From contig WGNJ01000014.1 of assembly GCA_016124635.1 (NCBI GenBank), forward strand, positions 62,001 to 126,000: a stretch of DNA of 64,000 nt, given 5' to 3'. The position numbers and the translations under genes are program-made. Numbering within the stretch: position 1 is the stretch's first letter; every line of letters begins with the position of its first letter. This document shows, piece after piece, positions 1 through 9,959 of the stretch. The stretch is from Alphaproteobacteria bacterium. Lineage in GTDB: Bacteria > Pseudomonadota > Alphaproteobacteria > Micropepsales > Micropepsaceae. The notes beneath the pieces were generated by a model that was not told where the DNA came from, did not search any database, and saw nothing but the letters and a program-made list of their open reading frames with translations.

Positions 1-1
1 T

Positions 2-583
<582 letters not shown>

Positions 584-584
584 G

Positions 585-1871
585 ATGAGCGGGCCGCGCG
601 ATCTCGCCGAACTTGAGGCGCGCGCAAAGGCCGGCGACGCGCAGGCGCAGTATGTTCTCTCCGCGGTCTTAGGCCGACAAGGCCGCAAGGTGGATTCGCG
701 CGAGTGGTTGAGGCGCGCCGTCGCTGCCGGTCATCCCGACGCGCTCTTCACCCAAGCGACGAACATTCTCAGCGGCATCGACGGGCCGCGCGACGTGAAG
801 CGTGCCGAGCAGATCCTACGCGATGCTGTGGCGAAAGGCAGCCAAGCGGCGCGGCGTCCTCTCGCGGTGATGTATGCGCTCGGAGTCACCGGACGGGTGG
901 ATTGGCTCAAAGCGATCGAGCTGATCGTCGACGCCGCGCTCGCGAGCCACGCGCCGGCGCAGCGCGAACTTGGTCTGCTGATCGAAATGGCGGCGCCGAA
1001 CGATCCGCGCGCGGCGTTCGCTCTGCTCCAAGCGGCGCGCGGCGGCGACGGTCTTGCGGCATTCGCCGTCATACGGCGCAGCGCGAGAATCGCGACGGGC
1101 GCAAGTCACGACGAACTGATGCAATGGTCGGAGGGTTTGCGCGCCGGCAACCATCCTTTGGCGCACTATTTGACGAGTAATGTCACGACGTCGGCATCGC
1201 CCCGGGCCGCATCGCTCGATCGCTCCGAGCTGCTCGCGCTGCTGCGCGAGCCTCCGGGTCTGCGCATACCGATACGCAACGAGGTCTCGGATGGCCCGCG
1301 CGTGTTGCGGATCGAAAAGCTGATGACGGCCGAGGAGTGCGAGTATGTTGTCGGCGCCGCGCTGCCGCAGCTCAATCCGTCGATGGTCACAAATCCGATG
1401 ACGGGGCAGGCGGTGCGCATTCCCGATCGCTCGTCGAGTACGGCATCTCTGGCGCCGCTCTACCAAGACCTGGTGATTCACTGCATCAATCTGCGTCTCG
1501 CCGCGGCCGCGAAGCTGCCTTACGAGAACGGGGAGATGCTGTCGATCCTGCGCTATGACATCGGCCAGGAATACACACCGCACTTCGATTTCTTGGGCTC
1601 GAAGAACGATCCCGCCGCTCAGTACGAAACCGCCGGCCAGCGTGTCCGCACGCTTCTGGTGTACCTCAACGCCGACTACGAAGGCGGTGAGACAGAATTC
1701 CTCTCAAACCGGTTGAAGGTGAAGGGCAACGTCGGCGACGCCGTACTCTTCTACAACGTCGACGCAGCCGGCAATCCGGACCTGAGTTCGCGTCATGCGG
1801 GTCTGCCGGTGCGGAGCGGAACCAAATGGCTCGCCTCGAAGTGGTTCCGCGAACGGCCGTACAAACTCTGA
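585..1871 (+). CDS. Sel1-repeat / 2-oxoglutarate-Fe(II) oxygenase (P4Hc) fusion protein
   Basis: A 428-residue protein. Residues 1 to about 200 look like Sel1/TPR helical repeats (DAQAQYVLSAVLG, HPDALFTQAT, HAPAQRELGLL). The second half is a prolyl-4-hydroxylase-type oxygenase: the HxD iron ligands sit in YTPHFDFLG, the strand TLLVYLNADYEGGETEF is typical, and the distal His and the 2-oxoglutarate-binding Lys are in SRHAGLPV and GTKWLASKW. The expected reaction is hydroxylation of a peptidyl or small substrate with 2-oxoglutarate and oxygen. The Sel1 part probably binds a protein partner. The ATG at 585, one base after the eno stop, was chosen because upstream in-frame codons lie inside eno. 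The substrate cannot be told from sequence. Confidence 0.85.
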   Translation: MSGPRDLAELEARAKAGDAQAQYVLSAVLGRQGRKVDSREWLRRAVAAGHPDALFTQATNILSGIDGPRDVKRAEQILRDAVAKGSQAARRPLAVMYALGVTGRVDWLKAIELIVDAALASHAPAQRELGLLIEMAAPNDPRAAFALLQAARGGDGLAAFAVIRRSARIATGASHDELMQWSEGLRAGNHPLAHYLTSNVTTSASPRAASLDRSELLALLREPPGLRIPIRNEVSDGPRVLRIEKLMTAEECEYVVGAALPQLNPSMVTNPMTGQAVRIPDRSSSTASLAPLYQDLVIHCINLRLAAAAKLPYENGEMLSILRYDIGQEYTPHFDFLGSKNDPAAQYETAGQRVRTLLVYLNADYEGGETEFLSNRLKVKGNVGDAVLFYNVDAAGNPDLSSRHAGLPVRSGTKWLASKWFRERPYKL

Positions 1872-1973
1872 CGTTAAGTGATTCTTCATTTTGTCGAGGC
1901 AAATGTTTTTCGTCCGTCAAGTCTGGTGCTTATGACGGAAATCTGACTCAACTTCAGCGATTCGGAGGGACGG

Positions 1974-2279
1974 ATGGCAAGGCAACCGTTTCCACGTCGC
2001 ATCGCGTTCCCGCTCGTGACGTTGGGGCTTGCCGCCTATTTTGGCTACTACCTTGTCTACGGCAGTCACGGCTTGATCAGCCTTGCTCGTGTTCATCACG
2101 AAATTGAACTCAAGCAAGCCGAGCTCGACCGGATCCACACGCAACGCGAAGCCCTAGAACACCGGGTGAGCCTCTTGCGCCCCGAAAGTGTCGACCCGGA
2201 CATGCTCGAGGAACAGGCCCGAGCCCGCCTCGGACTGACCGAGCCGGATGAGGTCGTCATCCTGATGGGTCATCATTGA
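1974..2279 (+). CDS. ftsB: FtsB/DivIC-type septum formation initiator
   Basis: A 101-residue bitopic protein. It has a short basic N-terminus, one membrane segment (about residues 9-30, LVTLGLAAYFGYYLVYG), a coiled-coil stretch (about 38-70, rich in E, L, Q and R) and a small C-terminal domain (DPDMLEEQARARLGLTEPDEVV). This is the FtsB/DivIC layout; FtsB bridges FtsL and FtsQ in the divisome. A strong ribosome-binding sequence (ggaggg) lies just upstream of the ATG. The place between eno and pdhA matches the order known in many alphaproteobacteria. The family is weakly conserved, so the call rests on layout, length and context. Confidence 0.85.
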   Translation: MARQPFPRRIAFPLVTLGLAAYFGYYLVYGSHGLISLARVHHEIELKQAELDRIHTQREALEHRVSLLRPESVDPDMLEEQARARLGLTEPDEVVILMGHH

Positions 2280-2398
2280 CCTGTTGCATCGCAGCACAGA
2301 CCGCGCCTTGCGCGACTCCTGGCGTGAGGCTAGAGGAACGCTAGTTTTCCTCCCCTGCGGCGACCTGTGACCGCCGCGCATTCGGGCACGACCTCAGC

Positions 2399-3406
2399 AT
2401 GGCCAAAGCCGCCTCAGCGCCGCGCGCCAACGGCACCCCTGCCGCCAAGCCGAGCAAGCAAGAGCTGCTCGGATATTACCGCACGATGCTCTTGATCCGC
2501 CGCTTTGAGGAGAAGGCGGGACAGCTCTACGGCATGGGTCTGATCGGCGGCTTCTGCCACCTGTATATCGGCCAAGAAGCCGTGGTGGTCGGCGTCCAGG
2601 CTGCCCTATCCGAGGGCGATAAGGTGATCACCGCCTACCGCGATCACGGCCACATGCTCTCGACGGGCATGGACCCGGCCGGCGTCATGGCCGAGCTCAC
2701 AGGCAGGAGCGGGGGCTACTCGAAGGGCAAAGGCGGCTCCATGCACATGTTCAGCCGCGAGAAGAATTTCTTCGGCGGCCACGGCATCGTGGGCGCACAG
2801 GTGCCGATCGGCACGGGGCTTGCCTTCGCCAATCTTTATCGCGGCACCGACCGCGTATGCACGACCTATTTCGGCGATGGGGCCGCCAATCAAGGCCAGG
2901 TCTATGAAAGCTTCAACATGGCGGAGCTTTGGAAGCTGCCGGTCATCTACGTCATTGAGAACAACCAATACGCGATGGGCACGTCGGTCGAGCGGTCGAG
3001 TGCCGAGACGCATCTCTTCAAACGCGGTTCCTCGTTCAACATCCCGGGCGAACAGGTCGACGGCATGGATGTGCTTGCGGTGAAAGCCGCCGCGGATAAA
3101 GCCGTGAAGTGGTGCCGCGAAGGCAACGGTCCGATCATCCTCGAGATGAAGACCTATCGCTATCGCGGCCACTCGATGTCGGACCCCGCCAAATACCGCA
3201 CGCGCGAGGAAGTCGATCAGTACCGTGAGAAGCGCGATCCGATCGATCACCTGCGCGCGACGTTGGTCGAGCGCAAACTCGCGACCGAAGAGGAGCTCAA
3301 GGAGCTCGACAAGGAAATTCGCGGCATCGTCAATCACGCTGCCGAATTTGCCCAAACATCGCCGGAGCCCGATCCGGCCGAGCTCTGGACCGAAGTTGTG
3401 CATTGA
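2399..3406 (+). CDS. pdhA: Pyruvate dehydrogenase E1 component, alpha subunit
   Basis: A 335-residue E1-alpha. With E1-beta it decarboxylates pyruvate on thiamine diphosphate and passes the acetyl group to lipoyl domains. The thiamine diphosphate motif is clear (FGDGAANQGQVYESFNMA, ending near IENNQYAMGT), and the loop YRGHSMSDPAKYRTREE corresponds to the region phosphorylated in mitochondrial homologues. The short Ala/Pro-rich N-terminus (about residues 1-20) is usual here. It heads the cluster pdhA, MAPEG gene, pdhB, pdhC, with lpdA 1.4 kb beyond pdhC. The 119 bases upstream probably hold the promoter. Confidence 0.98.
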   Translation: MAKAASAPRANGTPAAKPSKQELLGYYRTMLLIRRFEEKAGQLYGMGLIGGFCHLYIGQEAVVVGVQAALSEGDKVITAYRDHGHMLSTGMDPAGVMAELTGRSGGYSKGKGGSMHMFSREKNFFGGHGIVGAQVPIGTGLAFANLYRGTDRVCTTYFGDGAANQGQVYESFNMAELWKLPVIYVIENNQYAMGTSVERSSAETHLFKRGSSFNIPGEQVDGMDVLAVKAAADKAVKWCREGNGPIILEMKTYRYRGHSMSDPAKYRTREEVDQYREKRDPIDHLRATLVERKLATEEELKELDKEIRGIVNHAAEFAQTSPEPDPAELWTEVVH

Positions 3407-3439
3407 ATTGAATGGACGCCTTGAGGAGACCGAAGGCCT

Positions 3440-3844
3440 ATGTCGATTGAACTGACGATGCTTTGCGCAAGCGTTGCGCTGTTGTTCGTGCTCGTGGTGA
3501 TACAAGCGAACGCCGGCGTCGCCGCGCAGGGTCTTTGGCCGATGACCGGCAATCGAGACCATCTTGGCCCGCAATCGGTTTGGCAGGCGCGAACCTTGCG
3601 CTGCGTCGACAACCACCGAGAGGGCCTCATCATGTTTGCACCGCTCATCATCGTGGCGGCGCTGACGAATACCTCGAGCGATCTGACGGTCTACGGCGCG
3701 CAAATGTTCTTCTATTCGCGCGTTGCGCACGCGATCATCTATCTCGCCGGCTGGCCTTACATCCGGCCGCTCTTCTGGGGCATCGGTATGATCGGCATAG
3801 TCATGATCTTCATTGCCTTGACGCCGCTCCTGAAGTTCACCTGA
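3440..3844 (+). CDS. MAPEG-family membrane protein
   Basis: A 134-residue protein with about four membrane helices, recognisable as MAPEG (membrane-associated proteins in eicosanoid and glutathione metabolism). Signs are the N-terminal hydrophobic helix, [34 protein letters not shown], with the polar N-x4-E type region on the cytoplasmic side, and [23 protein letters not shown]. Bacterial members are poorly understood; some bind glutathione. It sits between pdhA and pdhB in the same direction (33 bases after pdhA, 13 before pdhB), so it is probably co-transcribed, which is unusual for a PDH operon. A role in the complex is not shown. Confidence 0.85.
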   Translation: MSIELTMLCASVALLFVLVVIQANAGVAAQGLWPMTGNRDHLGPQSVWQARTLRCVDNHREGLIMFAPLIIVAALTNTSSDLTVYGAQMFFYSRVAHAIIYLAGWPYIRPLFWGIGMIGIVMIFIALTPLLKFT

Positions 3845-3857
3845 ACGGACACGGTTG

Positions 3858-5267
3858 ATGCCTCCTGAAATCCTCATGCCGGCGCTCTCTCCCACGATGG
3901 AGGAGGGCAAGCTCGCCAAGTGGCACGTCAAGGTGGGCGACCGCGTGAATTCGGGCGACGTCATCGCCGAAATCGAAACCGACAAGGCGACGATGGAAGT
4001 CGAAGCGGTCGATGAGGGTGTCGTGTCCAACATCTTGGTGCCCGAAGGAACGGAAGGCGTGAAGGTCAACACGGCGATCGCAACGCTCGCCGGAGACGAT
4101 GAGCCAAAGCCGAAATCGGGCGGCAACGGCGCGAGCGCCGCCCCGCCGGCGCCGACGCCGCTACCAAAGGCAACGCCGGCGCCGGCGAAAGCGGAGGCCA
4201 AGTCGCCCGCGAGCGCATCGGCGCCGGCCGCGCCGCCGCCGGCGCCTCTGGCTGCTGATCCAGCGATCCCCGCGGGAACGGAGGTGCACACCATCACCGT
4301 ACGCGAGGCGCTGCGCGAGGCGATGGCCGAGGAGATGCGACGTGATCCGAACGTCTTCCTGATGGGCGAGGAAGTCGCGCAGTACCAAGGCGCTTACAAG
4401 ATCAGCCAGGGCTTGCTCGAAGAGTTCGGTCCCAAACGTGTGATCGACACGCCGATCACCGAGCAAGGGTTTGCAGGCCTCGGTGTTGGTGCGGCTTTCG
4501 GCGGGCTCAGACCGATCGTCGAGTTCATGACATTCAACTTCGCCATGCAGGCGATCGATCAGATCGTCAACTCTGCGGCAAAGACGCTCTATATGTCGGG
4601 CGGTCAGATGGGCTGCCCGATCGTCTTTCGTGGTCCCAACGGAGCCGCGGCGCGTGTCGCCGCGCAGCATAGTCAGAACTACGCATCGTGGTACGCGCAT
4701 GTACCAGGGCTGAAGGTCGTCGCGCCGTATTTCGCAGCCGATGCAAAAGGTTTGCTGAAGGCGGCCATCCGCGACCCGAACCCCGTGATCTTTCTCGAAA
4801 ACGAAATCTGTTACGGGCGGAGCTTCGAAGTGCCGAAGCTTGACGACTATGTCGTGCCACTTGGCAAGGCGCGCGTCGTGCGTGAGGGCACGGACGTCAC
4901 GCTGGTTTCCTTCTCGATCACGATGGGCATTATCATCCAGGCCGCCGAGGCGCTGGAAGCAGCCGGGATCTCCGCCGAGCTGATCGACTTGCGCTCGCTG
5001 CGCCCACTCGACATCGCAACCGTTGTCGAGTCCGTGAAGAAAACCAATCGAGTCGTCGTCGTCGAAGAAGGCTGGCCCGTTTGCGGGATCTCTTCCGAAG
5101 TTGCCACGCAAGTGATGGAGCAGGCCTTCGACTACCTTGATGCGCCCGTTGCGCGGGTCACCGGGAAGGACGTGCCCATGCCTTACGCAGCCAACCTGGA
5201 AAAGCTGGCGCTGCCCTCACTGGACGAAGTCGTCGCCGCCGCCAAAGCCGTTTGCTATCGGAACTGA
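3858..5267 (+). CDS. pdhB: Pyruvate dehydrogenase E1 component, beta subunit, with N-terminal lipoyl domain
   Basis: A 469-residue E1-beta. Residues 1 to about 80 are a biotinyl/lipoyl domain with the modified lysine at residue 43 ([10 protein letters not shown]). An Ala/Pro linker (about 85-130) follows, then the E1-beta transketolase-like core ([33 protein letters not shown]) and the transketolase C-terminal domain ([20 protein letters not shown]). A lipoyl domain on E1-beta is a known alphaproteobacterial variant. The lipoyl domain is almost the same as that of pdhC just downstream. ATG 3858 was preferred; an in-frame TTG at 3855 directly precedes it. LipA, encoded about 7 kb downstream, would lipoylate it. 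Confidence 0.97.
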   Translation: MPPEILMPALSPTMEEGKLAKWHVKVGDRVNSGDVIAEIETDKATMEVEAVDEGVVSNILVPEGTEGVKVNTAIATLAGDDEPKPKSGGNGASAAPPAPTPLPKATPAPAKAEAKSPASASAPAAPPPAPLAADPAIPAGTEVHTITVREALREAMAEEMRRDPNVFLMGEEVAQYQGAYKISQGLLEEFGPKRVIDTPITEQGFAGLGVGAAFGGLRPIVEFMTFNFAMQAIDQIVNSAAKTLYMSGGQMGCPIVFRGPNGAAARVAAQHSQNYASWYAHVPGLKVVAPYFAADAKGLLKAAIRDPNPVIFLENEICYGRSFEVPKLDDYVVPLGKARVVREGTDVTLVSFSITMGIIIQAAEALEAAGISAELIDLRSLRPLDIATVVESVKKTNRVVVVEEGWPVCGISSEVATQVMEQAFDYLDAPVARVTGKDVPMPYAANLEKLALPSLDEVVAAAKAVCYRN

Positions 5268-5273
5268 TCGGCG

Positions 5274-6605
5274 ATGAGCACGCCCATTCTCATGCCCGCG
5301 CTGTCGCCCACGATGGAGGAGGGCAAGCTCGCGAAGTGGCACGTCAAAGTGGGCGACAAAGTGAAATCCGGCGACGTCATTGCCGAGATCGAGACCGACA
5401 AGGCGACGATGGAAGTCGAAGCCGTCGATGAAGGCATCGTCGCCGATATCGTCGTGCCCGAGGGTGCGGAAGGCGTGAAAGTAAACAGCGTCATCGCTCA
5501 ATTGCGCGGCGAAGACGAGAAGTACACGCCAAGCGCAAAACCTCAGCCAGCTCCAGTTGCTCCGGCAAAGCCAGAAGCGAAGGTAACGCCCATGCCGGCT
5601 GCGAGGCCAGCGCCCGCAGCGCCTGCCACACCAACTCCGGCGCAAGCGGCGGTGCCTCAAGCGCGCGCCGAAGGCGCTCGCGTCTTCGCGTCACCGCTCG
5701 CGCGCCGCATCGCCTCGCAGTCGGGCGTTCAGCTGACGTTGATCCAAGGCACTGGCCCGCATGGCCGCATCGTCAAAACCGACGTCGAAGCCGCCGCCAA
5801 AGGCGGAGGGCAACGCGCGCCCGCGAGACCTTCCCCGATTGCGCCAACGCCTTCCGCGCCTTCGGCGCCATCGTCGCTGCCAGACGCGCGCCTCTTCTTT
5901 CCTAAAGGCAAATACGAGGAGATTCCGCACGACTCGATGCGCAAGTCGATCGCCAAGCGATTGACCGCATCGAAGCGCGACATCCCGCACTACTATCTGC
6001 AGATCGACTGCAATCTCGACGCGTTGCTCGACATCCGCAAAAGCGTCAACGAGAAAGCGCCAAAGGAAGGGGCCGGCGCCTACAAACTGTCGGTCAACGA
6101 TTTCGTCGTGAAGGCCGCCGCGTTGGCTCTGATCCGGATACCGGGTGTCAACCGCAGCTGGACGGATACGGCACTGCTGCAACACAGCCACGCCGACGTC
6201 GGCGTTGCCGTCGCGCTCGAATTCGGCCTCATCACGCCGATCGTCTTCGCCGCGGAAAGCAAGAGCCTGGCGCAGATCTCGCGCGAGGTGAAGGACCTCG
6301 CCGACCGCGCCAAGGCGAAGAAGCTGAAACCGAGCGAGTTCGAGGGCGGCACATTCGCCGTTTCCAATCTCGGCATGTACGGCATCAAGAACTTCACCGC
6401 CGTCATCAACCCGCCGCACGCCGCGATCCTCGCGATCGGTGCCGGCGAGCAACGGCCTATCGTTCGCAAGGGCGCAATCGCCATTGCCAACATCATGACC
6501 GTGCAGATGTCGTGCGATCATCGCGTCATTGACGGCGCGCTGGGCGCTCAATGGCTAGAGGCTTTCAAGGGCTTCATCGAAGACCCTGTAACGATGCTCG
6601 TGTAG
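5274..6605 (+). CDS. pdhC: Pyruvate dehydrogenase E2, dihydrolipoamide acetyltransferase
   Basis: A 443-residue E2 that moves the acetyl group from lipoate to coenzyme A and forms the core of the complex. Domains in order: one lipoyl domain (lysine 43, [10 protein letters not shown]), an Ala/Pro linker, a peripheral-subunit-binding domain (about 138-175, [25 protein letters not shown]), a second linker, and the catalytic acyltransferase domain ending with the His-Asp active site [11 protein letters not shown] (about 417-427). It starts 6 bases after the pdhB stop, so translation is probably linked. The family and its role are certain. Confidence 0.98.
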   Translation: MSTPILMPALSPTMEEGKLAKWHVKVGDKVKSGDVIAEIETDKATMEVEAVDEGIVADIVVPEGAEGVKVNSVIAQLRGEDEKYTPSAKPQPAPVAPAKPEAKVTPMPAARPAPAAPATPTPAQAAVPQARAEGARVFASPLARRIASQSGVQLTLIQGTGPHGRIVKTDVEAAAKGGGQRAPARPSPIAPTPSAPSAPSSLPDARLFFPKGKYEEIPHDSMRKSIAKRLTASKRDIPHYYLQIDCNLDALLDIRKSVNEKAPKEGAGAYKLSVNDFVVKAAALALIRIPGVNRSWTDTALLQHSHADVGVAVALEFGLITPIVFAAESKSLAQISREVKDLADRAKAKKLKPSEFEGGTFAVSNLGMYGIKNFTAVINPPHAAILAIGAGEQRPIVRKGAIAIANIMTVQMSCDHRVIDGALGAQWLEAFKGFIEDPVTMLV

Positions 6606-6610
6606 CCTCG

Positions 6611-7039
6611 ATGAGAGGGCGCTCCGTCATCGCGCTGATCGCAGCCGGAAGCGTGCTCGCGGCGTGCGACAATCAAGCGAGCACCGGTAATTCGGGCGGG
6701 GGCGCTGCCCCCGATCCTGCGCTTAGGCGCGTCGCGCTCGAAGCGCGCCCGCTCATCGACGGCCTGGAACGTTGCCGCGCACGCTATGGCAGCTTTCCGC
6801 CAAACCCCGAAGCGACGATGGGCTGCCTGCCACGCGGGGCGCCGATGCGGCGTCAAGCCGGTTTCGTTGTTGTGGGCGATTGGACGATTTCGCCCGATCC
6901 CACCGGCGTCGGCTACACGATGACAAAGCAACTCGATGCCCGCGCCATGCTCGTACGCCACTGCGGCCGCCGAGCATGCCGCTGGATCTACGATCCGGGA
7001 GATGGGCGAATATCGGTTGAAATGAATCTCGGCGCATGA
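6611..7039 (+). CDS. Small predicted lipoprotein, unknown function
   Basis: A 142-residue protein. The N-terminus is a lipoprotein signal: a basic start (MRGRS), a hydrophobic stretch and the lipobox VLAACDNQ with the acylated Cys near residue 18. The mature part carries four further Cys, one in LERCRARYGSFPPNP, one in MGCLPRG, and two in VRHCGRRACRWIYDPGDGR, so two disulfides are possible. The chain is short and I do not recognise the family. The ATG at 6611 starts five bases after the pdhC stop and gives a good signal peptide, so it was preferred to starts inside pdhC. Its stop overlaps the next start by four bases (ATGA). Confidence 0.75.
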   Translation: MRGRSVIALIAAGSVLAACDNQASTGNSGGGAAPDPALRRVALEARPLIDGLERCRARYGSFPPNPEATMGCLPRGAPMRRQAGFVVVGDWTISPDPTGVGYTMTKQLDARAMLVRHCGRRACRWIYDPGDGRISVEMNLGA

Positions 7040-7974
7040 CGGCCGTGCCCACTGCTCAGTCGTGTGCGAATTGCGGTGCACCACTGACCGGCCGGTATTG
7101 TGCCCGGTGCGGACAGGACTCGCATGAGCATCGCGTGCCTGTACGGTCTTTGCTTACGGAGGCGGCTGACCAGTTCTTCAGCGTCGACAGCCGCATTCTG
7201 CGAACGCTCTATCTTCTGATCGCCAAGCCCGGCGCGCTAACCCACGAATACATCGCCGGTCGACGCCAACCTTATGTGCCGGCGTTGCGCCTCTATTTGT
7301 TCATCACTGTGGCCTTCTTCGTGGGTCTCTCGGCGTTCAACATTGCCTTCCTTCAGCTCGTCCCCTATGACCCGAAGACCGAACCGCCGGCCTCCTACGT
7401 CGCTGTGTCGAACGACGTCGCCGGCATGGTGGCTGCGCGCTACGTTTTGCTTCGTCCCTTGCAGCATGTGACGCTCACCGACGCGCAACGTGCCGCTTTG
7501 CAGAAGATGCGGGCAAATTTGGAGTCGCAAAGCGTGACGAGCGCAGCCATTGGCGATCGTCTCGTCCGCATCATGATGAGAGCTTACGCCGACAGCGCCG
7601 CCTTCAACGCCGAAATCCAAGTCTGGGTCACCCGCTTCCTCTTGCTGATGATGCCGCTTTTTGCCCTTGGCGTGGCGGCGCTGCGTCCTGGGCGCTTTCT
7701 CATCATCGACCATCTGATCTTTGCCCTGCATCTGCATAGCTTCTTGTTCGTGCTCCTATTCGCGGCGGTGGGGCTGGCCGCCCTCGTGCCCGGTCCGTTC
7801 GTGCTTCTGACGGTGCTCCTCGTCGCGGCGCTCTACTTGTTCTTGTCGTTGCGGCGAGCCTACGGACTGAACCTTCTGGGTGCGGGCTGGCGTGCACTCG
7901 TCTTGCTGGTTTCGTATTGCTTTGCGTTCTCGTCCGGTTTGCAGGCCTTGCTGTTGTTGACGATGGGTTCTTGA
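7036..7974 (+). CDS. DUF3667-type membrane protein with N-terminal zinc ribbon
   Basis: A 312-residue protein. The N-terminus holds a zinc ribbon (C-x2-C-x8-C-x2-C, CANCGAPLTGRYCARCGQ). Next comes the DUF3667 signature (FFSVDSRILRTLYLLIAKPGALTHEYIAGRRQPYVPALRLYLF) and then four or five membrane helices from about residue 90 to the end. The soluble loop at about residues 110-190 lies between the first and second hydrophobic regions. The function of DUF3667 proteins is not known. It overlaps the lipoprotein gene by four bases and lies 41 bases before lpdA, so all three may be co-expressed. Confidence 0.8.
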   Translation: MTAVPTAQSCANCGAPLTGRYCARCGQDSHEHRVPVRSLLTEAADQFFSVDSRILRTLYLLIAKPGALTHEYIAGRRQPYVPALRLYLFITVAFFVGLSAFNIAFLQLVPYDPKTEPPASYVAVSNDVAGMVAARYVLLRPLQHVTLTDAQRAALQKMRANLESQSVTSAAIGDRLVRIMMRAYADSAAFNAEIQVWVTRFLLLMMPLFALGVAALRPGRFLIIDHLIFALHLHSFLFVLLFAAVGLAALVPGPFVLLTVLLVAALYLFLSLRRAYGLNLLGAGWRALVLLVSYCFAFSSGLQALLLLTMGS

Positions 7975-8015
7975 AGAGGCCACAAAGGGCGCCGCTATCC
8001 TAATCGGAGAAATGA

Positions 8016-9416
8016 ATGGCCGAGACGCAGTACGATCTCATCATCATTGGTTCTGGCCCGGGCGGCTATGTCGCCGGCATTCGCGCCGGCCAGCTAGGTC
8101 TCAAGGTCGCTGTCGTCGAGCGCGAACACCTGGGCGGCATTTGCCTGAATTGGGGATGCATTCCGACAAAGGCGCTGCTGCGATCGTCCGAGATCTTTCA
8201 TCTGATGCATCGCCTCGGCGAGTTCGGCTTCTCTGCCGATAACATCAAGTTCGATCTCGGGAAGATCGTCGAGCGCAGCCGTAAGGTTGCGAACCAGCTT
8301 TCGAACGGCGTCAAGTTCCTGCTCAAGAAGTACAAATGCGCCGTCATCGACGGCGAAGCCAAGTTCACCGCAAAGAACAAGATCGCCGTCACCAACAAAG
8401 GGAAAACGACGGAATATCAGGCGAAGAACTTCATCATCGCCACCGGTGCGCGGGCGCGCTCGCTGCCGGGCCTGGAGCCCGACGGCAAGCTGATTTGGAC
8501 GTACAAGGAAGCGATGGTGCCGTCGGCGATGCCGAAGTCGCTGCTCGTCATCGGCTCCGGCGCCATCGGCATCGAGTTCGCGAGCTTCTTCCGCACGCTC
8601 GGGGCCGAGGTCACTGTCGTCGAGGTGCTCGATCGCGTTCTGCCGGTGGAGGACGAAGAGATTTCGGCCTTCGCGCTCAAGGCCTTCACGAAACAGGGTA
8701 TGAAGGTGATGGTCGGCGCGACCGTCGAGAAGCTCGTGAAGGGGCAGGACAACGTCACCGCTACGATCAAAAGCCAAGACGGCAAGACGCAGTCGCTGAC
8801 GGTCGATCGCGTGATTTCGGCCGTTGGCATTACCGGCAATGTTGAGAACATCGGGCTTGAGACGATCGGCGTGAAGGTCGACCGCGGCCACATCGTCATC
8901 AATGAATGGGGCGAAACAGGTGTGCCCGGTGTTCTGGCCATCGGCGACGTCGCCGGTCCGCCCTGGCTCGCCCACAAGGCGATGCACGAAGGTGTCACCG
9001 CGGTCGAGCGCATCGCCGGCGTGAAGGGCTTGCACCCGCTCGACACCTCGCGCGTGCCGGGCTGCACGTATTGCTGGCCGCAGGTGGCGAGCGTCGGCAT
9101 GACCGAGGCGAAAGCGAAGGCTGCGGGCCGCGAAGTCAAAGTCGGCCGCTTCCCATACCTCGGCAACGGCAAAGCGATCGCGCTCGGCGAAACCGAGGGT
9201 CTGATCAAGACGGTGTTCGACGCAAAATCCGGCGAGCTGCTCGGCGCGCACATGATCGGCGCGGAGGTGACCGAGTTGATCCAGGGTTACACGATCGCCA
9301 AATCGCTCGAGACGACCGAAGTCGAACTAATGCAAACGATCTTCCCGCATCCGACATTGTCGGAAATGATGCACGAAGCCGTCCTCGACGCGTACGGCAA
9401 GGTCATGCACATCTGA
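8016..9416 (+). CDS. lpdA: Dihydrolipoyl dehydrogenase (E3)
   Basis: A 466-residue flavoprotein disulfide reductase that reoxidises dihydrolipoate and passes electrons to NAD. Landmarks: FAD-binding GSGPGGYVAG near residue 10, the redox disulfide in GGICLNWGCIPTK (about residues 41-53), the NAD-binding IGSGAIGIEFASFF, the second FAD motif LAIGDVAGPPWLAHKA, and the active-site His-Glu in HPTLSEMMHEAV near the C-terminus. A ribosome-binding sequence (cggagaa) precedes the ATG. As the E3 next to pdhABC it most likely serves the pyruvate complex. Confidence 0.98.
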   Translation: MAETQYDLIIIGSGPGGYVAGIRAGQLGLKVAVVEREHLGGICLNWGCIPTKALLRSSEIFHLMHRLGEFGFSADNIKFDLGKIVERSRKVANQLSNGVKFLLKKYKCAVIDGEAKFTAKNKIAVTNKGKTTEYQAKNFIIATGARARSLPGLEPDGKLIWTYKEAMVPSAMPKSLLVIGSGAIGIEFASFFRTLGAEVTVVEVLDRVLPVEDEEISAFALKAFTKQGMKVMVGATVEKLVKGQDNVTATIKSQDGKTQSLTVDRVISAVGITGNVENIGLETIGVKVDRGHIVINEWGETGVPGVLAIGDVAGPPWLAHKAMHEGVTAVERIAGVKGLHPLDTSRVPGCTYCWPQVASVGMTEAKAKAAGREVKVGRFPYLGNGKAIALGETEGLIKTVFDAKSGELLGAHMIGAEVTELIQGYTIAKSLETTEVELMQTIFPHPTLSEMMHEAVLDAYGKVMHI

Positions 9417-9455
9417 CCGGCGCGTTCAGCGCCCGCCATCGAGAGACGTTAAGGC

Positions 9456-9851
9456 TTACGCAGCCTCTTCGCGGCCGGCATTGCGCGCATCGTATTTCTG
9501 CTGCGCAGTGTGAATCTTGGTGCGGTTGTCGAGCGCCCATTGCGCCAACGCCATCACCGGCACGAGCAGCGTTTGACCGAGCTTCGTGAGTTCATATTCC
9601 ACTTTCGGTGGGATCGTTGGTTCGACGGTGCGCGTGATCAGCCCATCGCGTTCGAGCCCGCGCAGTGTCAACGTCAACATGCGTTGCGAGATGCCTTCGA
9701 TCGCCCGGCGTAATTCGCTGAAGCGTTTCGGTCCGTCGCCGAGCAGGCGCACGACCTGCACGCTCCATTTGTCGCCGACGCGGTTCAGAACCTCGCGGAC
9801 GGCGGGGCAGGCATCGGCGCTGTGGGTGATCTCGCTGTGACTGGGTGACAT
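9456..9851 (-). CDS. HxlR-family transcriptional regulator
   Basis: A 131-residue winged-helix regulator. The HxlR pattern is plain: a Cys near the N-terminus ([18 protein letters not shown]), then [30 protein letters not shown] and a wing with [12 protein letters not shown]. The Cys at this place is used for redox or electrophile sensing in several family members. Start MSPSHSE at 9851 was chosen; the longer frame has no supporting family sequence. It is divergent from the nitroreductase gene 108 bases away, the usual arrangement for control of a reductase by its neighbour. Confidence 0.9.
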   Translation of the reverse strand: MSPSHSEITHSADACPAVREVLNRVGDKWSVQVVRLLGDGPKRFSELRRAIEGISQRMLTLTLRGLERDGLITRTVEPTIPPKVEYELTKLGQTLLVPVMALAQWALDNRTKIHTAQQKYDARNAGREEAA

Positions 9852-9959
9852 GAATGTGCCTTCTTGCGCGGTCGTTCCGGTACTCAATATAGTGTCAGTT
9901 ACGAATTTACACCAGGGCCCAACGGGTAACCACCTTGGACCAAGCAAAGGACCGACCCG

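Noticed and set aside
2606-4297. Long open frame of 563 codons on the minus strand across pdhA to pdhB
   Set aside because: It is antisense to three well-supported genes; its protein is rich in Arg, His and Ala as expected from a GC-rich shadow frame and matches no family.
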